Shown one piece after another: positions 1-7,560 of a stretch of DNA of 36,949 nt. The stretch's first letter is position 1; every line of letters begins with the position of its first letter. Source of the stretch: Bacteroidota bacterium (lineage in GTDB: Bacteria > Bacteroidota > Bacteroidia > Palsa-965); the NCBI GenBank assembly GCA_021299855.1, contig JAJTEY010000004.1:1-36949 (forward strand), given 5' to 3'. The position numbers were made by a program, and so were the translations under genes. The notes under the pieces were generated by a model. The model was given only the letters and a program-made list of their open reading frames with translations. It was not told the origin of the DNA and did no database searches.

Positions 1-28
1 CGGAAATAAATACGGTTCTTCTTCTCAT
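1..28 (-). CDS. Possible 5' end of a truncated gene at the left edge
   Basis: A minus-strand ATG at 28-26 opens a frame (MRRRTVFIS) that runs off the left edge without a stop. A sequence resembling the Bacteroidota -7 box, TATCTTCC, lies on the same strand at 53-46, with a TTG 21 nt further upstream at 77-75. That pairing is the main reason to suspect a real start. Nine codons are too few to name a product, and chance is a fair alternative. Confidence 0.25.
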
Positions 29-118
29 AAATAAAATCGCTTGATGGAAGATACAATGAATCGTGACGCAAATACAAGCAATCCACGAATAATGTAAATT
101 CGCACAAAATTCGGCATT

Positions 119-1180
119 ATGAAACTTCCTTTGATTTCGGGCATTCAGCAAGTTGGAATCGGTATTCCAAACGTACATGAAGCGTTTAAATGGTATCGCC
201 AAAATTTCGGCATGGATATTCCCGTTTTTGAAGAAGCTGCTGAAGCGAATTTAATGCTGCCTTACACAGGAGGAAAAGGACACAGTCGACATGCGATTCT
301 TGCGATCAATATGAATGGTGGCGGTGGTTTTGAAATTTGGCAATATACCAGTCGTACACCGGTTCCTATTTCATTTGAAATTCAATTGGGCGATTTAGGA
401 CATTTTGTTACGCGCATGAAATCGAAGGATGTGAAAGGAAGTTATGCTTTCATGAAGTCGAAAGGATTGGATGTATTGAGTGAGGTACAACAATCGCCTG
501 ACGGCAAATCGCATTTTTTTGTGCGCGATCCGTGGGGAAATATTTTTCAAATTGTAGAAGGATTGGATTGGTTTGCAAAAGGCAAACAACTAACAGGAGG
601 CCCTGAAGGAGGGATGTTGGGAGTAAGCGACATGGATCGTTCCGTTAAATTTTACGGCGATATTTTGGGTTATGACAAAGTGATCTATGACAAAACCGGC
701 ATATTCAATGATCTGGCGGCATTGCGCGGAGCATCACATGAAGTGCGTCGAGTATTGTTGACACACAGTAAGCCACGTGCGGGAGCATTTTCCAGATTGT
801 TGGGATCAGGGTGTATTGAGTTAGTACAAGTATTAAACAGAGCGCCACGAAAAATATTTGAAGGCCGCTGGTGGGGCGATCGTGGATTTATTCACTTGTG
901 TTTTGACATTGTGGGCATGCAGGAGCTGAAAACCTTATGCGAATCGAAAGGACATCCATTTACTGTGGACAGTGCAAACAGTTTTGACATGGGCGAAGCG
1001 GCGGGACATTTCAGCTACATCGAAGATCCTGATGGAACGCTGATTGAATTTGTGGAGACACACAAAGTCCCGGTCTTGAAAAAATTAGGATGGTACATCA
1101 ATCTGAAGAAACGTCCGGCACACCAACCGCTTCCCGACTGGATGTTAAAAAGCATGGCCATGAACCGTGTGAAGGATTAA
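119..1180 (+). CDS. Two-domain VOC (glyoxalase/dioxygenase fold) protein
   Basis: The 353-residue protein has two vicinal-oxygen-chelate domains: residues about 8-150, ending in VRDPWGNIFQIVEG, and about 165-320, ending in IEDPDGTLIEFVET. The DPxGxxxE pattern at the end of each half is the usual VOC metal-ligand strand. In the first strand of domain 1 the common metal His is replaced (GIQQVGIGIPN), so that domain may not bind metal in the usual way. VOC proteins include glyoxalases, extradiol dioxygenases and resistance proteins; the sequence does not tell which, and no substrate is inferred. It is a cytosolic single gene with no signal peptide. Its TAA stop at 1178-1180 interlocks with the stop of the convergent acyltransferase gene. 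No other gene in this window suggests its pathway. Confidence 0.85.
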   Translation: MKLPLISGIQQVGIGIPNVHEAFKWYRQNFGMDIPVFEEAAEANLMLPYTGGKGHSRHAILAINMNGGGGFEIWQYTSRTPVPISFEIQLGDLGHFVTRMKSKDVKGSYAFMKSKGLDVLSEVQQSPDGKSHFFVRDPWGNIFQIVEGLDWFAKGKQLTGGPEGGMLGVSDMDRSVKFYGDILGYDKVIYDKTGIFNDLAALRGASHEVRRVLLTHSKPRAGAFSRLLGSGCIELVQVLNRAPRKIFEGRWWGDRGFIHLCFDIVGMQELKTLCESKGHPFTVDSANSFDMGEAAGHFSYIEDPDGTLIEFVETHKVPVLKKLGWYINLKKRPAHQPLPDWMLKSMAMNRVKD

Positions 1181-2553
1181 TTACTTTTGAACGAATTTCT
1201 AAGTTGCTCGTAGTCGGCAATTAAATTCGTGCGCAATTCTATCAGTTCTTCTACTCCTGCTTTTTCATTGCGGAACAGTTTAATCAATCTACTTTTTCCT
1301 GCAGACTTCTTCATACGCACATAATACTCTTGTGCAATCATTCCTGTAATTGGAACAGCGATAACGTATCCGACTGTAATAAGCCAATCGCGCGTAATCA
1401 AACCAACAACGATGCTTTGGAGTAACCAGTACAACTGGTAGATAAAAACACTAAGCGTGCCATTGATAGACGCGTGCCATTCGACGAGTCGTACCAATTT
1501 ACTTGTAATCATGTAAGGTAATTTATACGGAATATAATTCGTAAGCACACCGAAAATCCAAATTGGGAATAAAAGCGTGAAGTACACAAAATCTGTAAGC
1601 ACGTCGCCTATACCCATTGCACCAATCACTTCAGGGCGCAATACCTGATCGCGCAATTTGAATTTTTTCAGTAAAGAATTATACTTCGCTGCCGCATCAC
1701 GCATACGCGCTGTGATTTCAGGAGCATTGTGTTCAGCTGAACTGACCGTATTCGCTACTTCACAAGAAAAAACATGCGTATCCTTACCGTTCTTACTATC
1801 AATACCTGTTTCATCTGCATAATCCGGCAGAAGCATCTCCTCTATGGTATTCACCAATTCGTCGTTTTGCGGATGCTCAATCACAACAAGAAGCTCTGCC
1901 ATGCGCTTTTCCAAATCACGCGTGAAGACATTCATTGCTTTGGCTTTCTCTTGTTGATACAGTTCCACATAATCGGACAGATTAATTGGCGCACCGTAAT
2001 TTACATGAAGCGTTGACCGAAACTTCCAGGGATGCGCACTGTAATTAATTCCAACCGGAACAATAGCAAGATTTAACGCATAATTATTTTTTTCTTCGGA
2101 ACCGAAAGCGATGCGCGCTGTTCCTTTTTTCAGTTTGCGTAAGCGGCGTTCCTGAATACAAAGTCCTTCAGAAAAGATAATGATGGCCTTATTTTGCTCC
2201 AGCATTTTGGCACACTTTTCAAAGGTTTCATCATTTTTACTCAGGTTTTCCGCACCTTCCAGCAAACGATAAATGGGAATAATTCCGATGAAGGAAAGAA
2301 ATTGTGCGAGCCACTTTTTTCGGAACACATCAGATCGTGCTAAAAACCATGTTCTTCTACGTGTTGTAGAACCCAGCATAATCGCATCCATGAATGCGTT
2401 CGGGTGATTACACGCCAGAATTACCGGCCGATCATTGGGTACGTGGTGTAATCCAGTAACAGTTTTATTTCTGTTATGACGATAAAAATATCCCAGCCAG
2501 ATATTGAATGATAACCAGAGGTAACGATAAAATATGTCGCCAATAATTTTCAC
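1177..2553 (-). CDS. PlsC-like glycerophosphate acyltransferase with membrane C-terminal half
   Basis: The N-terminal ~250 residues form a PlsC-type acyltransferase domain. Motif I is NHPNAFMDA with His50 and Asp56, five residues apart. This HX5D spacing resembles the Sct1/Gpt2-like glycerol-3-phosphate acyltransferases rather than the HX4D of PlsC. The substrate-binding motif is FSEGLC at 127-132, followed by KKGTARIAF. Residues about 310-430 contain three or four hydrophobic segments, so the protein is likely anchored in the inner membrane. It probably acylates glycerol-3-phosphate or lysophosphatidate for phospholipid synthesis; the exact acceptor is not decided by sequence. It is the last gene of a four-gene minus-strand group, with 5 bp separating it from the dihydroorotase stop. 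Confidence 0.85.
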   Translation of the reverse strand: MKIIGDIFYRYLWLSFNIWLGYFYRHNRNKTVTGLHHVPNDRPVILACNHPNAFMDAIMLGSTTRRRTWFLARSDVFRKKWLAQFLSFIGIIPIYRLLEGAENLSKNDETFEKCAKMLEQNKAIIIFSEGLCIQERRLRKLKKGTARIAFGSEEKNNYALNLAIVPVGINYSAHPWKFRSTLHVNYGAPINLSDYVELYQQEKAKAMNVFTRDLEKRMAELLVVIEHPQNDELVNTIEEMLLPDYADETGIDSKNGKDTHVFSCEVANTVSSAEHNAPEITARMRDAAAKYNSLLKKFKLRDQVLRPEVIGAMGIGDVLTDFVYFTLLFPIWIFGVLTNYIPYKLPYMITSKLVRLVEWHASINGTLSVFIYQLYWLLQSIVVGLITRDWLITVGYVIAVPITGMIAQEYYVRMKKSAGKSRLIKLFRNEKAGVEELIELRTNLIADYEQLRNSFKSN

Positions 2554-2558
2554 GTCTG

Positions 2559-3890
2559 CTATCGGTTAAACGTCAGGCGCATCCCACGTTGCGATTCGTC
2601 GAAAGTTCCATCACGATACACCAGGTGTCCATTGACCCACGTGTGCGTAACTGTATGTGAGAATGTAACACCTTCGAACGGTGACCAACCGCACTTGTAT
2701 AAAATATTACTTTTGTCTACAGTAATTGATTGATTTGGATCAACCAGCACCAAATCTGCGTAATAGCCTTCCCGAATATAACCGCGCTTATCGATACGGA
2801 ATAAATCGGCAACGGCATGCGACATCTTTTCTACCACTCGTTCAATCGGAATTACGCCTTGTCTAGATTTTTCCAACATGGCGATAAGCGAGTGTTGCAC
2901 CAACGGACCTCCGGAAGGCGCTTTGACATATGGCTGTTCTTTTTCTTCAATCGTGTGCGGTGCGTGATCAGTAGCAATCACATCGATGCGATTATCTAGC
3001 AGTGCTTTCCATAATTCTTCGCGATCATGCGCCGATTTAACTGCAGGATTCCACTTGATGTAATTGCCTTTGGCGTTATAATCTTCATCCGAGAACCAAA
3101 GATGGTGCACGCACACTTCCGCTGTAATTTTCTTTTCGCTAAACGGCAATGTATTATCGAATAACGCCAACTCATCTGCCGTGCTGATATGAAATACATG
3201 CAAACGCGTTCCGTATTTTTTTGCACGAGCAACAGCTTTGGAAGAAGACGCCAAACAGGCTTCACGGGAGCGAATTAGAGGATGCATAGCGGCGTTTAAG
3301 TTATCTCCGTATTCTTTAACATAGTGAGCCATGTTACCCTTAATCATTGGATCATCTTCCGCGTGAACAGCAATTAATGTCTTCACTTCGCGAAAAATGG
3401 TTTCGAGTGTTTCTTCATTATCCACCAGCATATCTCCAGTTGATGATCCCAGAAATATCTTCAATCCCGCAACACGACGAATGTCCATGCGCCGAATCTC
3501 TTCGATATTGGTGTTTGTCGTTCCCATGAAGAAAGAAAAATTCGCTAGGGAAACTTCAGATGCACGAGAAAACTTCTGCTCCAGCAAATCAATTGTTGTT
3601 GCGGAGGGAACTGTATTCGGTTGTTCCATAAATGACGTAACACCTCCTGCAACTGCGGCTTTTGCTTCTGTGTAAATTTCACCTTTATGAGTAAGGCCTG
3701 GCTCACGAAAATGCACCTGATCGTCAATCACCCCGGGTAGTAATAGCTTACCCGTTGCATCAACTAAAGTCTCGGATCGAAGTTCTAAATTTTGTCCAAT
3801 CTCCGCTATCAGACGGGCTGTAATACGAACATCTCCTACGAATCTTTTCCCTTCGTTAACGATCGTTGCATTTTTAATGAAATAATTCAT
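2559..3890 (-). CDS. pyrC: Dihydroorotase
   Basis: This is a class I dihydroorotase (443 aa), which closes carbamoyl-aspartate to dihydroorotate in pyrimidine synthesis in the cytosol. The signature VIDDQVHFREPGLTHKG is at 55-70, and further ligands are Lys144 (LKIFLGSS, the candidate carboxylated lysine), His176 (AVHAED), His234 (HVFHIS) and Asp308 (IATDHAPH). The first His of the usual HxH metal pair is Gln58, while His60 is kept. Because the rest of the site is intact I still call it a dihydroorotase. Allantoinase is the closest alternative family, but FREPG and PNT favour PyrC. The start is 2 bp after the M28 peptidase stop, so it is cotranscribed with unrelated envelope genes. No other pyr gene is in the window. 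Confidence 0.9.
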   Translation of the reverse strand: MNYFIKNATIVNEGKRFVGDVRITARLIAEIGQNLELRSETLVDATGKLLLPGVIDDQVHFREPGLTHKGEIYTEAKAAVAGGVTSFMEQPNTVPSATTIDLLEQKFSRASEVSLANFSFFMGTTNTNIEEIRRMDIRRVAGLKIFLGSSTGDMLVDNEETLETIFREVKTLIAVHAEDDPMIKGNMAHYVKEYGDNLNAAMHPLIRSREACLASSSKAVARAKKYGTRLHVFHISTADELALFDNTLPFSEKKITAEVCVHHLWFSDEDYNAKGNYIKWNPAVKSAHDREELWKALLDNRIDVIATDHAPHTIEEKEQPYVKAPSGGPLVQHSLIAMLEKSRQGVIPIERVVEKMSHAVADLFRIDKRGYIREGYYADLVLVDPNQSITVDKSNILYKCGWSPFEGVTFSHTVTHTWVNGHLVYRDGTFDESQRGMRLTFNR

Positions 3891-3892
3891 AC

Positions 3893-5125
3893 TTAGAATG
3901 TCACGTTTAAAGTAATCACTTCGTTACCGCGTTTAACCTTTACGGGGATGGTATCGCCTTTAAGTCTCTTCCCTAATTCGGCCATATAGTCTTTCATATT
4001 GTTGACAGGATTACCGTCCATCTCAATAAGAACATCACCTTGTTGCATTCCCGCTTTCGCAGCAGGACGATCATCAGTAACTCCGTCAATTTTTACACCG
4101 GGCCCTTCGAAGGCATAATCGGGCATAATTCCCATCGTAACTTTATAGCGCGGTTTGCCCATATCAGGATTGCGTGTCTGAAGAAATTGAAGCTTATCCA
4201 ACGATTCTGTTTTTTCAATAACCAACGTGATGTATTCAAGGATAGCTTTTTCACCTTCAAAATTCAGTTTATCTACATCATCGCTCGGCTTATGGTAATC
4301 CGAATGTTGGCCTGTAAAGAAATGCAAGACAGGAACGTTTTTCAAATAGAACGAAGTTTGATCAGAAGGTCCGACTCCCGCGCTGTCCGTCTTTATTCTA
4401 AATATGGTGCGCATGGAAGAAATAATCGGAATCCAATCCGGAGCAGTGCCAACACCGTAAATCATTAAAGCTTTTGTAGAATCGTTCAAGCGACCAACCA
4501 TGTCCATATTAATCATGTAATTAATCGTTGATAAGTCAATAGTTGGTTTTTCACAGAACTTTTTGGAGCCCATCAGTCCAAGTTCTTCACCGGAAAAACA
4601 AATAAAGAGGAAATTGAAAGCCTCTTTACGATTGTTACCCGCGTAATAGCGAGCCAATTCCATTACACCTGCAGTTCCTGAGGCATTGTCGTCTGCTCCG
4701 TTATGAATTTTCCCTTTACCATTAGCATCAGTGGAATTGCGATCGTGACCTAATCCCAAATGATCATAATGTGCACCAATAACTACTGTGTACTTTGCAC
4801 CATTATCCAAATAACCCACTACATTTTTTCCTTTGCGCTCTTTAAGATTGGCAGTTGACGTATCGTGCGGATTGGTTGAAGATTTAAACGTAAACGGATA
4901 GTAATAGCCATCTGTGCCTTTCGGTTGTAAGCCGGCTTTCTTGAATTCCGAAGCGATGTACTTGGCCGCTTTTTGTTCTCCTTTAGAAGATGTACCGCGT
5001 CCTTTTAATTTATCGGAGGCCAAATAAGTAACATCTTTTTTCAGACGATCGACGCTAATATCTTGTGCAAATACGGATAGTGAAAGTAATGCCGATAGTA
5101 CAATTAATAATAATGACTTTTTCAT
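3893..5125 (-). CDS. Secreted M28 family metallopeptidase with C-terminal PDZ domain
   Basis: Residues 1-20 form a signal peptide ending FAQ, so the 410-residue product is exported to the periplasm or beyond. The M28 di-zinc site is complete: His119 (GAHYDHLG), Asp145/Asp146 (NGADDNASG), Glu180/Glu181 (FSGEELG), Asp208 (NMDMVGR) and His278 (GQHSDYHKPSDD). A PDZ domain occupies about 330-410, with GVTDDRPAAKAGMQQGDVLIEMDG. M28 members are aminopeptidases or related hydrolases; the PDZ domain probably binds protein C-termini or regulates access. The gene starts 9 bp after the beta-propeller gene stop, which suggests the two exported proteins may work together on peptides. Confidence 0.92.
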   Translation of the reverse strand: MKKSLLLIVLSALLSLSVFAQDISVDRLKKDVTYLASDKLKGRGTSSKGEQKAAKYIASEFKKAGLQPKGTDGYYYPFTFKSSTNPHDTSTANLKERKGKNVVGYLDNGAKYTVVIGAHYDHLGLGHDRNSTDANGKGKIHNGADDNASGTAGVMELARYYAGNNRKEAFNFLFICFSGEELGLMGSKKFCEKPTIDLSTINYMINMDMVGRLNDSTKALMIYGVGTAPDWIPIISSMRTIFRIKTDSAGVGPSDQTSFYLKNVPVLHFFTGQHSDYHKPSDDVDKLNFEGEKAILEYITLVIEKTESLDKLQFLQTRNPDMGKPRYKVTMGIMPDYAFEGPGVKIDGVTDDRPAAKAGMQQGDVLIEMDGNPVNNMKDYMAELGKRLKGDTIPVKVKRGNEVITLNVTF

Positions 5126-5134
5126 AAGGCTAAA

Positions 5135-6205
5135 TTATTCTTTCCAGTCTGCAATAAAAACATTCGTATCGCGTGTGCCATTATTGCGTCTGTTAGAGCA
5201 GAAAACAATCTTTTTCCCGTCAGGTGAAAACATGGCGAAGGAATTAAAAATGCTTTCGTGCGTGATTTGTTCCAAACCTGTACCGTCGATATTGATCATG
5301 TACAGCTGAAAGTCGTACCCTCGCTGTGATTTATGGTTAGAAGAGAAAATAATTTTCTTCCCGGACGGATGATAATACGGGGCCCAATTCGCTTTACCCA
5401 AGTTGGTAATCTGCTTGAGATCGGAGCCATCTGCATTGCAAGTATAAATCTCCATATTGGTTGGCGCAACAAGACCTTGAGCTAACAGTGACTTGTACTC
5501 CTCAATTTCTTCCGGTGTTTTCGGGCGTGAAGAGCGGAATACAATTTTACTTCCATCCGGCGAAAAGAACGCACCACCGTCATATCCTAGTTCGTGTGTA
5601 ATCTGTTTAGGATTACTGCCATCAATATTCATGATCCATAAATCCAGATCACCACCGCGTGTTGACGTGAATAGAATTTTATCTCCTTTCGGAGAAACAA
5701 CAGCTTCAGCATCATACCCCTTTTCTGTTGTTAATTGTTTCACCACCTTTCCGTTCAGATCAGCGACAAAAATGTCGTACGTACCATATACCGGCCAAAG
5801 GTACTTTCCACCCGCACGCAAATCCGGCATTGGTGGACAAGGCTTGCCGGAAAGATGAGTAGATGCGTAAATAATATGTTTCCCGTCAGGCATAAAATAA
5901 GAACATGTAGTGCGACCGCCTTCATTGCTGATTCGAACGGGTTTATACAATGAATCCTTGACGTCTTTAATTTTCATAGCGAAAATCTGGTCGCACTCCA
6001 AGCCCCACTTCGGGTTATTGGACTGAAACGTTAACCATTTGCCGTCAAAGCTGAAATATGCTTCGGCATTGTCGCCTCCAAACGTTAATTGCTTCAGATT
6101 AACAATATGTTTTTCTTGCGGATTGTCAATCGACTTTTTCTTTTTGCCGGCCCCAACGAAAAGTATGGCGGCGACAAGAACCAATGCCCACGTAATAATT
6201 TTCAT
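5135..6205 (-). CDS. Exported TolB-like PD40 beta-propeller protein
   Basis: This 356-residue protein is built of PD40/WD40-like repeats. Several copies of a pattern like FSPDGKKIVF occur (FSFDGKWLTF, FMPDGKHIIY, VSPKGDKILF, FSPDGSKIVF, YHPSGKKIIF, FSPDGKKIVF), which gives a propeller of about six blades. I chose the ATG at 6205-6203 because it begins a clear signal segment (MKIITWALVLVAAILF). The frame stays open another 65 codons upstream, but that part is Cys/Arg-rich and non-protein-like, and an exact -7 promoter box lies inside it at 6238-6231. Such proteins are periplasmic scaffolds or sit beside peptidases. The gene leads a group with the M28 peptidase, pyrC and an acyltransferase. No enzymatic site was seen. 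Confidence 0.85.
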   Translation of the reverse strand: MKIITWALVLVAAILFVGAGKKKKSIDNPQEKHIVNLKQLTFGGDNAEAYFSFDGKWLTFQSNNPKWGLECDQIFAMKIKDVKDSLYKPVRISNEGGRTTCSYFMPDGKHIIYASTHLSGKPCPPMPDLRAGGKYLWPVYGTYDIFVADLNGKVVKQLTTEKGYDAEAVVSPKGDKILFTSTRGGDLDLWIMNIDGSNPKQITHELGYDGGAFFSPDGSKIVFRSSRPKTPEEIEEYKSLLAQGLVAPTNMEIYTCNADGSDLKQITNLGKANWAPYYHPSGKKIIFSSNHKSQRGYDFQLYMINIDGTGLEQITHESIFNSFAMFSPDGKKIVFCSNRRNNGTRDTNVFIADWKE

Positions 6206-6230
6206 AAAATCATTTTGAAAAGATGCGTTG

Positions 6231-6238
6231 CAAAGATA
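6231..6238 (-). promoter_or_regulatory. Bacteroidota -7 promoter box for the PD40 gene
   Basis: The minus strand reads TATCTTTG, an exact match to the Bacteroidota -7 consensus TAnnTTTG. It lies 25 nt before the chosen ATG of the PD40 gene. No TTTG or TTG was found at the usual -33 spacing, so the call rests on the -7 box and its position. Confidence 0.5.
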
Positions 6239-6278
6239 ACATTCCGCATCAGCCGAGTGTCTGATTATTGTCAGTACG

Positions 6279-7001
6279 TTATTTGCGATTAATCTTCTTA
6301 AATCGCATTTGAAGTACGCCCCAGAAGGCTTCTTTGAAGATTTTGGTCGACATTTTTGAAACTCCTTCCACACGATCCACAAATGTGATCGGTACCTCAC
6401 GTATTTTGAATCCCAATTTGTAGGCGGTATATTTCATTTCAATCTGAAACGCATATCCGACAAAGCGAATATCATCAAGATCTATTGTCACCAAAACTTT
6501 GCGCTTATAGCATTTGAAGCCGGCTGTTGTATCCTTTACATTAAACCACAACACCAAACGAACGTAAACAGAAGCGAAATACGACATCAGCAAACGTCCC
6601 CTGGGCCAGTTTGATACTTTTCCACCTTTAATATATCGAGAACCCACTGCAACATCCGCCTTCTTATTGGCACATGCGTCGTACAATCGAATTAGGTCGT
6701 CAGGATTATGGGAAAAATCGCAATCCATTTCAAATATGAAATCGTAATTACGAATTAAAGCCCATTTGAATCCGTGGATATACGCAGTGCCCAGGCCCAA
6801 TTTACCGCGACGCTCCTCAATAAAAAGACGATCTAAAAACTCACGCTGCAATTGCTTCACGATATCAGCTGTGCCATCGGGAGAACCGTCATCCACGATT
6901 AATAAATGAAAATTGCCATCCAACGACATGACCTTACGAACCATCTTTTCAATGTTCTCTTTTTCATTGTACGTGGGTATTATGACTACTTTTTCGGGCA
7001 T
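6279..7001 (-). CDS. GT2 polyprenyl-phosphate sugar transferase (Dpm1/Ppm1-like)
   Basis: The 240-residue protein is a family 2 glycosyltransferase of the polyprenyl-phosphate mannose synthase type. Motifs are VVIIPTYNEKENIE near the N-terminus, VDDGSPDGT at 36-44, and the nucleotide/metal motif FEMDCDFSHNPDD with DCD at 93-95. It would move mannose (or a similar hexose) from GDP-sugar to a lipid phosphate at the cytosolic membrane face, providing a donor for periplasmic sugar transfer. There is no C-terminal transmembrane pair, unlike the GtrB/ArnC type. I chose the ATG at 7001-6999 because homologues begin at this MPEKVVIIPTYNE; the open frame further upstream overlaps the divergent RlpA gene. 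The donor and acceptor are inferred from family only. Confidence 0.9.
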   Translation of the reverse strand: MPEKVVIIPTYNEKENIEKMVRKVMSLDGNFHLLIVDDGSPDGTADIVKQLQREFLDRLFIEERRGKLGLGTAYIHGFKWALIRNYDFIFEMDCDFSHNPDDLIRLYDACANKKADVAVGSRYIKGGKVSNWPRGRLLMSYFASVYVRLVLWFNVKDTTAGFKCYKRKVLVTIDLDDIRFVGYAFQIEMKYTAYKLGFKIREVPITFVDRVEGVSKMSTKIFKEAFWGVLQMRFKKINRK

Positions 7002-7012
7002 AATGAGGATAA

Positions 7013-7045
7013 CGAAGATACTTCTACAAGATTGATCCTGCAAAA
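7013..7045 (-). promoter_or_regulatory. Promoter of the GT2 gene
   Basis: On the minus strand TTTTG (7045-7041) is followed after exactly 20 nt by TATCTTCG (7020-7013). This matches the Bacteroidota -33 TTTG / -7 TAnnTTTG arrangement with one mismatch in the -7 box. The ATG is 11 nt after the box, so the leader would be very short. Confidence 0.6.
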
Positions 7046-7097
7046 GGTTAACAACATTTGGGCAATTGTGGCAAAGAATTTGTAACTTTTCGTCGAT

Positions 7098-7526
7098 ATG
7101 TGGTTCGGACGACTCTTTGTTTTGATACTTTTCTTCTTTATGACCGATGTTAGTCATGCACAAGACGTGAAAGACAGTGTTCGGTTGGCGCCAAATTACA
7201 TTATTGCCAAGGCCGATACTGGGATAGCCAGCTGGTATGGCCACAAGTGGGAAGGACGCATGACTGCAAGCGGAGAGCGCTTTCATCCCGACAGCATGAC
7301 TGCGGCACATAAGACATTACCCTTTGGAACAATCGTAGAAGTGAGAAATCTGAAAAATGATTCCGTTGTACATGTGGTGATCACCGATCGTTTACCGAAA
7401 TCCTCTACCCGTAGTATTGATTTATCGCCGGCATCCGCTAAAAGATTGAACTTTTATAGTGCAGGCTTAACTAAAGTGACAATCAGGCCGGTGGGTAAAC
7501 GAGCTATCAGGAAAGCGAAAAAATAA
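7098..7526 (+). CDS. RlpA-like double-psi beta-barrel protein
   Basis: The 142-residue protein has a signal peptide (residues 1-21, MTDVSHAQ) and one double-psi beta-barrel domain: GIASWYGHKWEGRMTASGE at 42-60, MTAAHKTLPFGTIVEVRNL at 67-85, and VVITDRLP followed by RSIDLSPASAKRL. Glu60, His71 and Asp97 fit the conserved active-site residues of RlpA lytic transglycosylases, which cut stem-peptide-free glycan strands in the periplasm. The SPOR domain of proteobacterial RlpA is absent, as is common in short Bacteroidota members. It is transcribed alone, divergent from the GT2 gene, with a near-consensus -7 box (TAACTTTT, 7083-7090) 7 nt before the ATG. The enzymatic role is inferred from family, not proven for this type. 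Confidence 0.88.
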   Translation: MWFGRLFVLILFFFMTDVSHAQDVKDSVRLAPNYIIAKADTGIASWYGHKWEGRMTASGERFHPDSMTAAHKTLPFGTIVEVRNLKNDSVVHVVITDRLPKSSTRSIDLSPASAKRLNFYSAGLTKVTIRPVGKRAIRKAKK

Positions 7527-7560
7527 AATGGGATCAGTTCGTTCACATAAGTAATAATTC

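Noticed and set aside
4040-4468. A 142-residue plus-strand frame opposite the M28 peptidase
   Set aside because: No recognisable domain and opposite a complete, well-conserved enzyme.
6206-6400. N-terminal extension of the PD40 gene by 65 codons
   Set aside because: The residues are not protein-like and a consensus -7 box lies inside; the internal Met starts a clear signal segment.
2200-6700. Sigma-54-like promoter fragments (TGGCAC)
   Set aside because: They lie inside genes and lack the TTGC element at the needed spacing.
7002-7310. N-terminal extension of the GT2 gene
   Set aside because: It overlaps the divergent RlpA coding region and its own promoter; family members start at MPEKVVIIPTYNE.
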